From Trichopria drosophilae (lineage: Eukaryota > Arthropoda > Insecta > Hymenoptera > Diapriidae): a DNA stretch of 64,000 bases. The stretch is from assembly GCA_030407085.1 (NCBI GenBank), contig CM059582.1, positions 66,029,501-66,093,500 of the forward strand. Direction: 5' to 3'. Made by a program: the position numbers and the translations under genes. The first letter of the stretch is position 1. The number at the start of each line of letters is the position of its first letter. This document shows, in pieces, positions 25,580 to 37,200 of this stretch. A model generated the notes under the pieces. That model made no database searches, was not told the origin of the DNA, and worked only from the letters and a program-made list of their open reading frames with translations.

Positions 25580-27515
25580 ATAGTATTTTTGAAATGTATG
25601 CATCATACATTTTAATTTTATCAAGAATTGTCTTCACAAATTACACGCATTTTACAGAAATCGTTATAAGCAATGATTATTTAAACAATAATTCCATCGA
25701 GAATTGTTTGTAATCGATATTTTCCTTATTGCAAATAGTATATTTTAAGTGTATGCAAAATTTTCACTTTATAAACAATTTTCAGCATAAGTTATACGCA
25801 TTTTTCAGAATTCGTTATAAGCCATGATTATTTAAACAATCATTTCATCTAGAATTGTTTGTAATCGATATTTTCGTTATTGCAAATAGTATATTTCAAG
25901 TGTATGGAAAATTTTCACTTTATAAACAATTTTCAGCATAACTGAAACGCATTTTCCAGAAAACGTTATAAGCAATGATTATTTAACCAATAATGCCACC
26001 GAGAATTGTTTGTTATCGATATTTTCCTTATTGCAAATAGTATATTTTAAGTGTTTGGAAAATTTTCACTTTATAAACCATTTTCAGCATAGGTTATACT
26101 CATTTTCCGGAAATCCTTATAAGCGATGATTATTACACATCGCGAATTGTTTGTAATCGATATTTTCCTTATTGCAAATAGTATTTTTGAAATGTATGCA
26201 TTAATTGAATTTTATCAAGAATTGTCTTCACAAATTACACGCATTTTACAGAAATGGTTATAAACAATGATTATTTAAACAATGATTTCGTCGTGCATTG
26301 TTTCAAAACGATATTTTCCTTATATCAAATAGTATTCTTGAAGTATATGCAAAATTTGAACTTTATAAACAATTTTCAGCATAAGTTATACGCATTTTTC
26401 AAAAATCGTTATAAACAATGATTTCGCCGGGAATTGTTTCAAAACGATACTTTCCTTGCCTCAAACAGTACTTTTGAGGTGTATGCATCAATTTAATTTG
26501 ATCAAGAATTCACAAATTACACGCATTTTACACAAATGGTTATAAACAATGATTATTTAAATAATGATTTCGTCGTGCATCATTGCAAAACGATATTTTC
26601 CTTATATCAAACAGAATTCCTGAGGTGTATGCAAAATTTGAACTTTATAAACAATTTTCAGCATAACTGAAACGCATTTTCCAGAAAACGTTATAAGCAA
26701 TGATTATTTAACCAATAATGCCACCAAGAATTGTTTGTAATCGATATTTTCCTTATTGCAAATAGTATATTTCAAGTGTATGCAAAATTTTCACTTTATA
26801 AACAATTTTCAGCATAAGTTATACGAATTTTTCAGAAACCGTTATAAGCAATGATTATTTACACAATAATTCCATCTAGAATTGTTCGTAATCGATATTT
26901 TCCTTATTGCAATTAGTATATTTCAAGTGTATGGAAAATTTTCAATTTATAAAAAATTTTCAGCATAAGTTTTACGAATTTTCCAGAAATCGTTATACGC
27001 AATGATTATTTAAACAATACTTTCGTCGAGAATTGTTTCAAAACGATATTTTCCTTATATAAAACAGTATTCTTGAAGTGTATGCAAAATTTGAACTTTA
27101 TAAACAATTTTCAGCATAAGTTATACGCATTTTCCAGAAATCGTTATAAGCAATGATTATTTAAACAATAATTCCATCTAGAATTGTTTGTAAACGATAT
27201 TTTCCTTATTGCAAATAGTATATTTCACGTGTTTGCAAAATTTGAACTTTATAAACAATTTTCAGCATAGGTTATACTCATTTTCCAGAAATCCTTATAA
27301 GCGATGATTATTACACATCGCGAATTGTTTGTAATTGATATTTTCCTTATTGCAAATAGTATTTTTGAAATGTATGCATTAATTGAATTTCATCAAGAAT
27401 TGTCTTCACAAATTACACGCATTTTACAGAAATGGTTATAAACAATGATTATTTAAACAATGATTTCGTCGGGCATTGTTTCAGAACGATATTTTCCTTA
27501 TATCAAATAGTATAT
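25580..27515. repeat. Satellite B array, block 1
   Basis: Tandem units of about 150 bp (the CAATGATTAT landmark at 25671, 25823, 25973, 26124, 26265, 26416). The unit contains GTTATAAGCAATGATTATTT, a run like CGATATTTTCCTTAT, and AACAATTTTCAGCATAAGTT. About 13 copies of moderate divergence. It is cut on the right by the Gypsy-1 fragment and resumes at about 32605. Confidence 0.92.
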
Positions 27516-27520
27516 CAAAT

Positions 27521-29330
27521 AGTCCGGAGCAAATTTCGGCAATTCGGGCAGAAATCGACCGGGTAGTCGATTTACGCGACCTTATCGGTCGGTGCGACAA
27601 AGCCGAACTGTTGATATCCGGGCCGATGGAGGTGGTACGAGATCGGTTCGTAAGATATATCATCTGACAGCGGTTCCCGGACACCCCGGTCGAGTGGGAT
27701 AGACAAACAGATGGACTAGGCGACCACCCCCAATATACGTTGTCCGAAGCTGTAAGTTGCCCCCTCTATGGGAACATGTTAAGTGGTTCTCTGCAGGCCA
27801 CCCATCTTGATCCCGTCGAACCCCAGCGGGCAACTCGGTTAGGAACCTCAGGGTCTCTCGTCTGACCAATCGCGCGCTCATTATCGGGACCCGATCTCGT
27901 TTGGGGAGAAGAGCATCCGATTCTCGGTGGCAGATGCGACCACATAACAGGTCGATCGGTCCAATGAGGGGTCCATAGTCCTCCCTCGCGACGCACAATG
28001 CAAAAATTTGGGAAACACCGCACCCCCAGTGGTCAGGGGAGATCGACACTCAAAAGCGGGACGATTTCTATTTGCCCCAAGCCGACCCCCCCCGTCTGGT
28101 AATGGCATGGCAACGCCCCCCCCCCCCCCCCGCCGTCGTCCGAACGCGCACACGTCCCATGTCCACTTTCCAGCCGACCTGACATATAATATGTCTCCGC
28201 TTCAACCCCCCTACAACAGTACGCGGCTCAGTCACCCCCAAATCTCGCGTCGCCTCGACGGTAACGCGTCCACAGCTGGTGGATCATTCAACCCCAGCCT
28301 TTCGATGTCCGGTGACCGATGGCAGAAGACTGCCATTGAGCATTGGAGGATACACGGGCCCCGTTGTTCCGGCGAGAAGGGGGAGGACGCGGAGGAGTTC
28401 CTCGTCAAATTGGGGAATACGTCACTAGTCGGAATCTGACGGAAGAGGACCTCCTGCGCGCCATACCTGAAGCGTTCAATGGATCAGCCCTCAACTAGTA
28501 CCAGGTTGAGAAGTCAAGCTGGCATACGTTTCCCGGCTTTGTACGTTATTTTCGCGACTCGTTCGGTCAACGCCACCTAGAAGCCAGTATTAAGAGGGAG
28601 ATCACCTTACGCACACAGGGACCGGAAGAGCCCATCCGCGAGTATTTAGTGGCCCTATGGAGTCTTTTTGACCTGCTTGCTTTCCCCTCTTCTCAAGAAG
28701 AGCAGCTGGACATTGCGGTCCCAAACTTGCGTCCCGGTCTTGCGAGAAAAATCGAGCGAGACGCCGTTCCCGATTTCGCTGATTTACTGCGGATCGGTCA
28801 ACAAGTGGAGGGGGTCGCAAATCAAGAAAGGGTCTACCGCCCCCCTCCAGCGGCTAATCAGTCCGCCTTCCCCGTCTTTGTCTATACGCCGAAGACGAGG
28901 CGAGGCAAGGAAAAGTTAGCCCTCGCCGCGCCCGGTGGGAAGCGGGACAAAGGCCGCGTCGCACCCCCCCCCCCCGCCAGCCCCTTCGAAGAAGAGGAGG
29001 CTGCGGCGGTAGCCCGCGCAGAAAGGAACAGAGGTCGTAACCCCACCCTCTCGGTACCGTCATCCCCACAGCGCCAACCACAAGTGGTGACACCTACCAA
29101 CCCGCTGCTGTCAGAAGTACCTTGCCTCCTGGATGTGGCGCCGAGAGAGCACCAACTTCCCAAGACTAGGTCGCCGCAGAATCGGAACCCCGTCCGGTGT
29201 TACAACTGTAAACAGACGGGTATATATGTGCCCCCACCTCTTTGGTCATTTTTGTCGGGTCTGTGGCTACCCAGGCCGTGATGCTAACACTTGTCCCGTT
29301 TGCGCTCGTAAAAGGTCGGGAAACTGTTAG
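27521..29330 (+). pseudogene. Gag of Gypsy-1, 5'-truncated and frameshifted
   Basis: Capsid/nucleocapsid polyprotein of the LTR element. The first readable stretch (27521-27661, ending CDKAELLISG...RFVRYI) aligns in order with Gag of Gypsy-2 (CDRAEIAFSG...RLTRYK). Later pieces include HVHFPADLTYN (28165), the EDAEEFL capsid region (28385), NLRPGLARK (28720) and a first knuckle with C-x2-C whose His region is garbled (about 29197). It then has a clear C-x2-C-x9-C-x2-C module at 29253-29303 followed by ARKRSGN and a stop at 29330. Several frames are needed, and there are 16- and 12-base C-runs at 28116-28131 and 28964-28975, so some frame changes may be run-length errors. Confidence 0.8.
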
Positions 29331-30053
29331 AGGGGGGGAAGGAAACCCTAGACCCCCCCTAACACCCCCATCGGCGAGCACCCCTTCGGCGAGTGGTCCG
29401 ATAGCGAACATTGGGTACAGAAGGATCGCTTCTACAACACCGAAGCCCCGGGGGCCCAATATCGAGTTCGAGTCAATCGATTCCTGTGAAGCTAATCAGT
29501 GGACACTAGATTCGGGCCCTCGTCCCCACTTCCGCGTAGCTTTGAATGGAAAGGTTATTAGGGCACTCTTTGATACCGGAGCTTCGCGTTCGTATTTAGG
29601 CCTCGCGTGTCACGAGGTAGTTTCGCCCTTCATGAGGTCAAGTGAAGAGCAAGTAAGAGTTGCCAACGGCGCGCTTGTCCAATTAGATGGCTTCGTTACC
29701 CTCGCGATGACAGTCGATAGCCATACTAAGAATTTGGAGATAAGAGTTGCTCCCCTCCACTATGCATGCGTGCTGGGGATGGACTTCATGCGCCTATTCG
29801 GTCTGAAGATAGATACGGAGAATAATGCGTGGAGTAGCCGCAACGGCACTCCGCACCCGCTAAACGATACCAATATTTCGGTCACCGCATTCGCCGTACA
29901 TGACTGCGCTGGATTGGTCGCCCTCTCCCAGGAAGCCGCCCCACGGTTAAGGAGGCTGCTCGATCAATTTTACCCCGCAAATTGGACCCCTACGATCGGT
30001 ATAACGCGTCTGACGCAGCATGAGATCGACATACAGGGTCGTACAGGGTTACA
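29242..30053 (+). pseudogene. Protease region of Gypsy-1 pol
   Basis: Aspartic retropepsin that cleaves Gag-Pol. DTGASRSYLG lies at about 29572 (catalytic Asp in D-T/S-G), followed by a second strand motif ALVQLDG and VLGMDFM. This ORF overlaps the Gag end and is in the +1 frame relative to it. It runs on to a region equivalent to the protease-RT linker of Gypsy-2 and then stops matching at about 30040-30053, where RT should begin. Confidence 0.85.
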
Positions 30054-31816
30054 GATCATAGTAGTCTGCAGCGGCTCAGAAATTTGCGTGACCCTACTGG
30101 GAGATTGGCGCGGTGGGCCCTAGCCATGCAGACCTATGATATGAACATCGAGCCTCGCAAAGGCACCCATAACGTGGTGCCCGACGCCCTCTCGAGGATG
30201 TACGAGAATGTCGATACCGCTCTGTGCGCCCTTGGTGATACCGCGGACCCGTGGTACACCCAGAAGACGGAAAATATTCGGAAATTTCCTTCGAAATATC
30301 CTGATTGGAGAATCGAGGATGACCGGATATATTTGCATAGGCCCCACCCGGTAACAGAGTCTGCCCTCACCGACCTGGACGCCTGGAAACTCGTCCTCCA
30401 CGCGGAAGCACGTTCCCGTGCCCTCAGCGATGCGCACGATAGCCCGCATGCCGGCCACTTAGGGCTGAATGAGACGTATCACCCTCTCATCCAAGACTTC
30501 TATTGGCCCGGCATTTTCCAGGACGTCACTACCTTCGTCGCACGCTGTCCCGCCTGTCAGAAGCAAAAAGTCTCCCAGCAGGCCCCGGCCGGACTCATGC
30601 GAGAAAGAAACACGGAAGGTCCCTGGATGACGGTCAGTTCTGATGTCATGGGACCGCCCCCCCCCCCCCGCCCCAAGCGTCAAAACCAGTTCATAGTGGT
30701 TTTCCAAGACATGTTTACCAAATACGTAGAAGTAAACCCCTTCGGGCTGCCACAGGCGCGGCCATTATGGCCGCCTTCGCTAGTTTAATTATCAATCGAT
30801 GGGGTTATCCGAGGTAATTTTTGTCAGATAATGCAAAGCAGTATGATAACTAATACGTACAGTCCCATCTGAAGCAGTTAGGTATAACCCCCGCTCGTAC
30901 TCCCCCCTACCACGCTTAAGGGAACCCAGTCGAGAGGGTGAACAGAACCCTCAAAACGATGATGTGTACCTTCGTTTCATACGATCATCGCGATTGGGAC
31001 GCGCACCTATAAGAACTTACGTTCGCCCTGAATATGGCTGTCCAGTCGTCCACCAAAATGACCCCTACGTTTCTGAATTATCGCCGCAACCCAGTAGCTA
31101 TTAGAAATTTGCGTACCGACCTTCCCCCTCCTCCACTCACACTACCTAAGGTCCCTGAGTTCTAGCGTGATCGGATGAGGAGGCTACCTCTCATTCACGA
31201 CTGGGTACATCGTAACCTTGAGCCGCGCCAAGCCGAGTACTATAATCGCTCCCATAGTGAGGTAGACTATAAGGGGGGTGATTTAGTGCTACGGCGCATA
31301 CGAGTCTTACCGTCGGGAGTTCAATATTTTGCGGCCAAACTTGCGTCTAAATTTAGTGGCCCGTATCGTATAGTCCAAGTAATATCCCCCGTCGTTTTCG
31401 AACTTAACGACCCGGATAGTCGTCGGAACCCAAGAGCGCATATTAAGGACTTGAAGCCCTATAGCGTCCCCGACGCCGGGGATAGTTCGAGAAGCGAACT
31501 AACCCCTTCACCTGCGACACCCGAAAACCCTTCGGGTTCCCAGTGGAAAATTATGATTCGGAACTCGTTGGGAGTGGGACCACTGCTACGTCGTCGCGGC
31601 CGACCACCGAAACAGCCTCGACAGGGCACCCAATGTCCGAAAGAGGTTACCAGCATGCCAGGCCGCAGCGAGGCACCCCGAGCGATAAGACCAGCGGAGA
31701 TGGCCGAACCGACTCCAACCCGTAGGCGCCCGGGTCGTCCACGCAAGACGTCAACCTCATGTTCCCCTTTCGCCGGCGCACTCATCCGGAAGACGTCCCG
31801 GCCTACGGCCCCGTAG
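30040..31816 (+). pseudogene. RNase H end plus integrase of Gypsy-1, broken
   Basis: Immediately after the protease region the frame switches to the end of RNase H (DHSSLQ at 30054, then LRDPTGRL) and on to the linker ALSRMYE. Integrase follows: an HHCC zinc-binding module (HAGHLG and CPACQ, about 30440-30560), SSDVMGP with the first catalytic Asp, FLSDNA with the second Asp (about 30820), then NPVERVNRTLKT. Stops interrupt the integrase at about 30812, 30849, 30918, 31010 and 31162. From 31175 one frame continues through a GPY/F-type module (SGPYRIVQVISPVVFEL) to a tail with RRGRPPK (31592) and RRPGRPRK (31724). The whole RT and most of RNase H, about 1.1 kb by comparison with Gypsy-2, are missing. 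Confidence 0.87.
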
Positions 31817-31999
31817 AGCCTAGCTGCTGCACTGGTACCTCTATTGTTGTGGGACCCCACCCTTTTTGTAGAGGTCGATTTATGTTAAATGGGTTTATTA
31901 TTTTATTAATTATGTATTTATTATGATAATAGGTTACATCGCTTTGGTAAAAGATTAAGAGGTTGTCCTAATGCTTTAAGTAGCCCCAACCAATGTAGG

Positions 32000-32182
32000 G
32001 TGTTTCGCTCTGTTACAGATATCATCAGGACCATGGCAAAGACGGCCAAGAAGAGGACGAAGACCCGTTGGGCAACAGTGCCCTGTCAGGCTACCCTCAT
32101 TCGGTCCGGGAGAGCCCCCGCCGAGCGCCGCAGCTGGAATTGTGGCCACCGAGGCCACCCGACACATCGCTGTTTCCAGTGA
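32000..32182 (+). CDS. Small zinc-knuckle ORF downstream of pol in Gypsy-1
   Basis: Sixty codons from an ATG at 32000 or, more plausibly, from the internal ATG at 32033 that starts a Lys/Arg-rich stretch (MAKTAKKRTKTR). It ends with S-x2-C-x4-H-x4-C (32131-32173), a CCHC knuckle whose first Cys codon reads AGC (Ser). Gypsy-2 has an intact CCHC in the same post-pol position. A nucleic-acid-binding role is inferred only from the knuckle and the basic start. It may be a decayed remnant of a longer protein. Confidence 0.55.
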   Translation: MFRSVTDIIRTMAKTAKKRTKTRWATVPCQATLIRSGRAPAERRSWNCGHRGHPTHRCFQ

Positions 32183-32604
32183 TTACTGGGGGGAACATAG
32201 GAGCCGGAGGACGAACTCTTCTCTCGCGCGGGTCGCTCGAGCGCGCAGGCGCCGGCTCGACAGCGCACTGCCGCGCAAGAGAAGAGCACGAGAGTATCAG
32301 TGAGGCTCTCGAGAAAGTCAGTCACTCGTTCGCGCCCGCGAAAACCGAAGAAAGTGTTAACCGCATGTCGAGGAAGATAGGAGTGCCAACCCCAACAGTC
32401 CACTGCAGCAGCCCAACAGGTCAGTTCACTGCAACAGCCCAACAGGTCAGCCAACAAGTACCCCGCGAGTGTCAGTTTTTTGAAGATTTCCTGGTAATCT
32501 CGCGAGAAGTTCCACCGTCGCGCGATTAGAACCCGCGCCCCGTTCATCTTTTATATTTGCGGTAAATTTTGAGTACCTGCCTTGCCCTTATAAGAGCGTA
32601 GTTA
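32183..32604. other. GC-rich 3' region of Gypsy-1
   Basis: GC-rich stretch with a short direct repeat (AGCCCAACAGGTCAG near 32410, 32437 and a partial at 32455) and a TATA-like TTTATATT near 32549. It could be 3' UTR or part of an LTR, but no second LTR copy exists in the window for comparison. Overlapping ORFs on both strands (32068-32547) look like GC-rich chance frames. Confidence 0.5.
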
Positions 32605-33271
32605 CAATTTAAAAAATAATTTCGTCGTAAATTGTGTCAAAACGATATTTTCCTTATTTCAAACAGTATTTTTGAAGTGTATGCAAAATTTTAGTTTTAT
32701 CAAGAATTGTCTCCACAAATTATACGCATTTTGCAGAAATCGTTATAAACAATGATTATTTAACAATGATTCAATAGCGAATTATTTCAAAACGATACGT
32801 TCCTTGCTTCAAACAGTATGTTTAAAGTGTATGCAGAATTTTCACTTTATAAAGAATTTTCAGCACAAATTATCACAAATCGATATAAACCATGATTATT
32901 TAGACAATGATTCCATCGCGAATTGTATAAACAATTTTCAGCATAAGTTATGCGCATTTTTCAGAAATCGTTATAAGCAATGATTATTTAAACAATAATT
33001 TCGTCGTGAATTGTTTCAAAACGATATTTTCCTTATTTCAAACAGTATTTTTTTAATGAATGCAAAATTTTAGTTTTATCAAGAATTGCCTGCATAAATT
33101 TTGCGCATTTTACAGAAATTGTTATAAACAATGATTATTTAACAATGATTCAGTCGCGAATTGTTTCAAAACGATACTTTCCTTGCTTCAAACAATATTT
33201 TTGAAGTGTATACAAAATTTTAACTTTATAAAGAATTTTCAGCATAAGATATCAGTAATCGATATAAACCA
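32605..33271. repeat. Satellite B array, block 2
   Basis: Satellite B resumes after Gypsy-1 with the same units (TTTCGTCG..AATTGT, ACGATATTTTCCTTATTTC, TTTTCAGCATAAG). About four units, then cut at CGATATAAACC/A (33271) by the plus-strand non-LTR element. Confidence 0.9.
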
Positions 33272-33953
33272 ATCAGTTCCGGTCCGAGTGGTAAGTAGAG
33301 CTGTCGCGTGTCATATCGTTCCGCTCTATATATTGAATTTTGTACTTAAATTCGTCTTTTTTTGCGAGTTTTTCGCTCCAGCTTGTGCTTCCAGAGCGGC
33401 TCGGATTGTGTTCTGTATGAGCCAGTGAGTGTCCGAGTCATCATTCCGGATTTCCATCAAGTTTTTGTTTTTCAATCGCCGAAGTGTCAGTTGCAAGGCG
33501 GCTTCGTTTCACGGTCATCTGGTGACATCACGCGCTTGAATTCCATTTTGGAGAGCCAATCATCGGAACCGTTGCCTCAAGAAACTCAAGAATTCCGAGA
33601 TTGAATGCCAACGTTTTTTCCAAAAATTGTATCGGCTGGCTTCTCGCATCCTAGGTACTTATATGTTGGCTGAAACTGGGATTCAAGAATTGTTCGCCGC
33701 CGTCATTCTACATCATAAGTTTTCCATCTGTCAACAGCTCAGCTGTTAATATTTTCATCGGGCTGCCGTTACCTTTTGGTCGAGACTCGCCCGTATCGGT
33801 GAGTTTGTTCTATGATTGTGTGCGGCCTACCACACTCTCACTACATTGGTGCCTCGTGTTTGCTCCGGTCACATATGCGCATGATTCATATGTTGTCCAC
33901 GTTTGTTTGTGTTATTTCTTTATTGCGCAGGGCTTTGTACAAGATCTGCATAC
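33272..33953 (+). promoter_or_regulatory. 5' UTR and presumed internal promoter region of family B
   Basis: Sequence between the satellite junction and the ORF1 start, of higher GC than the surrounding satellite and with no convincing ORF. In non-LTR elements of this type the promoter lies inside the 5' UTR; no specific promoter motif could be assigned here. Short ORFs at 33183-33604 have no domain signature. Confidence 0.45.
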
Positions 33954-34982
33954 ATGTCGGATAACGAAATAAGTCCCGTAGTTTCCCACTCCGAAATTTC
34001 ACCCGCTCTCACATTTGGAGAGAAGGAAGAGGAATTACTGTCGACGCCCAAACCAATCAGTTCAGCCGTGGGCCATCCTTCGAAAGCTAATCGGTGGCTT
34101 GTTTATAGAGACACCTCAACTACGTCATTAACCGATTACTTCGAATATTCCAAACGGCAACGCTCTCCCGAGGAATCTTACTTCTCAGATGCTGAATTGT
34201 TCGTGGACAAAAAGAAAAAGCCATCCAAGATCGTGGTTAAAAATTTAGCTAAAATGCCCAATCAGGACAAACCCGCTACTGAGACTTTGCTCGCCCAGAT
34301 GCAAGAGTCGTCTATTTCAATCCTTTCGGCTAAAATCGACGCAACAAACGAAAAGGTATGCCAAGCTTTGAACCCTTTTAAAGCCGAAGTTTCGTCCGAA
34401 ATAAAAGAGCTTAAGTCCAAATTAGATCAAACGGGCAAAGAAATAAAATACGTTACCGCCAAGTTGGAGCAACAAAGCAAAATTCTGCGTAAAAAAAATA
34501 TAACGATTAGAGGCTTTAAAGTCAATGGTGATGTTACGGTAGGAGTGGAAGAATTTCTGAAAACAAATTTTAAGGTGGAAAATGCGGTGGACTATGCATA
34601 CGACATAAAAAAGGAACCGCCTATAATTATTGTGGAAATGACTTCCTCTCGTGAAGAAACAATTGTTATGGCAAATAAAAAACAGGTTTTAGCAAACAGA
34701 AATATTTATATAGATAACGATCTTACTGATAGAGAGAAAAAAATAGATTTTAATGCCCGTCAACTAATAAGGAACGCAAAAAAAGAGAATAAAACGATAA
34801 AAAGAAGCTACCAAAAACTTTTGATTAACGGAGTTTTGTGGACCTGGTCAGATAAAATGGACCAATTTATATCTGCAGCATCGCATTCAAACAAGTCTAA
34901 GCTTTCCTCCAGTGCAGTAATTCTGGTGGACGAAACCGAGCCACTATCCAATGCGGAAATAATTAATGACTCAAAATTTTAA
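33954..34982 (+). CDS. ORF1 protein of family B (coiled coil plus RNA-binding domain)
   Basis: The most intact ORF in the window. The frame opens at 33903, but the ATG at 33954 (MSDNEISP) is the likelier start, giving about 342 residues. A Ser/Glu-rich N-terminus is followed by KRQRSPEE, a long charged stretch with heptad-like leucines (QMQESSISILSAKIDATNEK to KLEQQSK), then KKNITIRGF, an RRM-like strand, and a C-terminal domain with REKKIDFNARQL and LLINGVLWTW. This order is that of L1-type ORF1 proteins, which form trimers and bind element RNA. No stop or frameshift was seen, in contrast to the ORF1 copies of family A. It is followed directly by ORF2 in another frame. Confidence 0.85.
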   Translation: MSDNEISPVVSHSEISPALTFGEKEEELLSTPKPISSAVGHPSKANRWLVYRDTSTTSLTDYFEYSKRQRSPEESYFSDAELFVDKKKKPSKIVVKNLAKMPNQDKPATETLLAQMQESSISILSAKIDATNEKVCQALNPFKAEVSSEIKELKSKLDQTGKEIKYVTAKLEQQSKILRKKNITIRGFKVNGDVTVGVEEFLKTNFKVENAVDYAYDIKKEPPIIIVEMTSSREETIVMANKKQVLANRNIYIDNDLTDREKKIDFNARQLIRNAKKENKTIKRSYQKLLINGVLWTWSDKMDQFISAASHSNKSKLSSSAVILVDETEPLSNAEIINDSKF

Positions 34983-37200
34983 TTAAGAGCAGTCTTCACT
35001 GGAATTGTCATAGCTCCTCTTCAACTAAGACCAACTCGCCGAACACATTCTCTTCTGAGAAAAGTACGCTTCACAACGCTCCGACGCGTAATATTTTAAG
35101 TATTGTATTTTGGAATGCCCGTGGTTCACTAAATGTTTTAAATAATTCGTTTGCTTCAGTTCATGACATGGTAAATATATCGGAGACATTGTGTTATGAT
35201 GATAACCGATTGAGGGATCTAGCTGTAGATTCCTCGTTCGTCTTTTCTCCAGCCATTCGTACATCTGATCGGGGACGTTATTGTGGGGGTCTCTTTACAA
35301 TGGCTGATCAAGTATATGAAATAACGACTTTAGACATCTCGCCGTTCTGGATAATTTACCATGCCAAGACTCTGCCTATTAATCTGATTGTCGGATCTTT
35401 TTCTATATCGCCGAATTCTGATTTGTCTAATGTGCTCATAAACTTGCAAAATGTACTAGACTCAATAAAAGCACAGTTTCTTGATTGTATGCTGGTACAG
35501 GGTGGTGATTTCAATTCGAGGACAGGAACATTGGACAACAGTCTAGATATGTAGAACTTTACAGAAAATGCCAGTGTTGCTGTTCTCAGGGGATCTCACG
35601 ATAGCCGGTCAAACAGACGAGGTTCCTTATTATATGATTTTATGAGTACCAATAATTTTATATTAATAAATGGTCGTTCATTAAGCGATAGCCCTGCGCA
35701 CTATACTTTTCTTGGGTCTAGAGGTTTTTGTGTGGTTGATCTTGTGTGGGTGTCGTCTTCTCACCTTTCATTCATTGATGACTTGAAGGTGGGAGACGAC
35801 CTCCACGGTTCAGATCACCTGCCAGTGCAATTTACTTTGTACCTGCATTCAACGCAAGTAGAACGGGAATTAACTACTGTAGCGAGACCTGGACCAAGAA
35901 CAAGGTTTAAGAGGTCGAATGACGGCTACCAAATTTTTCGTAATGCTTTAAGACAATTTTCTTTTGATGCGAACCGTCAATTTGAGCACTCTAATGAAAT
36001 TATTTATGAGGATTTTTGAAATAATCTTAGAAACCTGGCTTTTGAAGCTAATTTATTGTCTGTAACTAATGTAAAAAATTCGCGTACTAAGTACACGTCA
36101 CGCAAGGTTTGGTTCGATGGTGATTGCATGGAAGCCAAAAAAAATCTTAAGCGCGCTCTATTAGCCATGAAAAGAAACGCTTATGTCTCTAATTCTGTGC
36201 ACGTGTTTACGGCAGAATAAAAGGTTTATCTGCGTACCATTGCGGAAAAAAAGCGTAATTACTTATCGAACATTACTAATAAATTCGCGGAAGTCAAAAA
36301 TTGTGCAACTTTCTGGGGTGCAGTGCGCTTTTATAGCAAAAAACCAATGGTCGGTTCGTTGGTCTCGGCTGAGTCCTGGCGTGAGTACTTCACGAATATA
36401 TTTCCTCGAATAGATGACCCTTTAAGACTTAATCTTGAAACCTGTGATTCAATGTTGGATGGACAGATCTCTTTAACAGAGCTTAACGGCATCCCCGCGG
36501 AAATGTTCAAACTACTGGACAACTCATGGCTATTAAAACTACTAGCTATATTCAATTCCATTCTTGAAACTGAGATATTTCCTGCTGGTTGGGCACGAGC
36601 TTATGCCTTTACTTTATTCAAGAAGGGCTCACGACAGGACCCTGCCAATTATAGGATAATTGCGCTCACAAATGCGTTGGCAAAAATTCTCTCACAAATG
36701 TTATCCCGCTAAACATGTAATATAAATGGAACGTTACATTTTATCCCATTTATGGCAAAAAAGTAACGTTTTGTAACAACGTCTTGTTGCAGTTTACACA
36801 ACGTTCCACAGCAACCAAATACGTAAAGTTAATGCGTAACGTTATCAGAACGTGACTTTATAACAGTTTTAAAAACGTTTCGCGGAATCGTTTCTGCAAC
36901 GTCACAAAATTACCAAGAAATTGTAAAACGTCGCGTTCAGGTTACTAACGTAACATTCATGTAATGTTACGAATGCGACGTTTCGTAGAGATGATTTATT
37001 GTATATATCTTCTATCGTTTCGGCCGGTTTCATCTCACAGTTTGCCTTTAAGATTCGGAAGCGTTCGGAAGCAGCATTTGTTTTCGTATATTAGCACGAT
37101 TTACATGCAATCTTTTTCTTCTTATAATTATTCTTTTTTCTGATGCATCATATTATTTGAATACATTGATCTCCATTAAATTCAATATTTTTTTGTAATA

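Larger units (their letters stand above)
27516..32600 (+). mobile_element. Gypsy-1: GC-rich Ty3/Gypsy-type LTR retrotransposon remnant
   Basis: Inserted within satellite B. Order: Gag N-terminal part, retrotrans_gag region, knuckles, retropepsin, end of RNase H, integrase, tail with AT-hook-like motifs, and a small zinc-knuckle ORF. This is the Ty3/Gypsy order. The left edge begins inside gag, with no 5' LTR and no start. The right end (32183-32600) is GC-rich DNA of unclear nature, possibly 3' UTR or a truncated LTR. No target-site duplication is visible. Base composition is strikingly GC-rich against its AT-rich surroundings. Multiple stops, frameshifts and an RT deletion make it inactive. 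Confidence 0.9.

Noticed and set aside
25580..27515. CRISPR-like or minisatellite regulatory array (satellite B)
   Set aside because: Units of about 150 bp with gradual divergence and no spacers; ordinary satellite.
27660..28153. Overlapping minus-strand ORFs of 85-129 codons
   Set aside because: Shadows of GC-rich Gypsy-1 gag; the plus strand aligns with Gypsy-2 Gag while the minus frames match nothing.
29300..29345. Classic -1 slippery heptamer GGGAAAC before the gag stop
   Set aside because: A -1 slip there leads to a frame other than pol; the measured relation is +1 (or -2).
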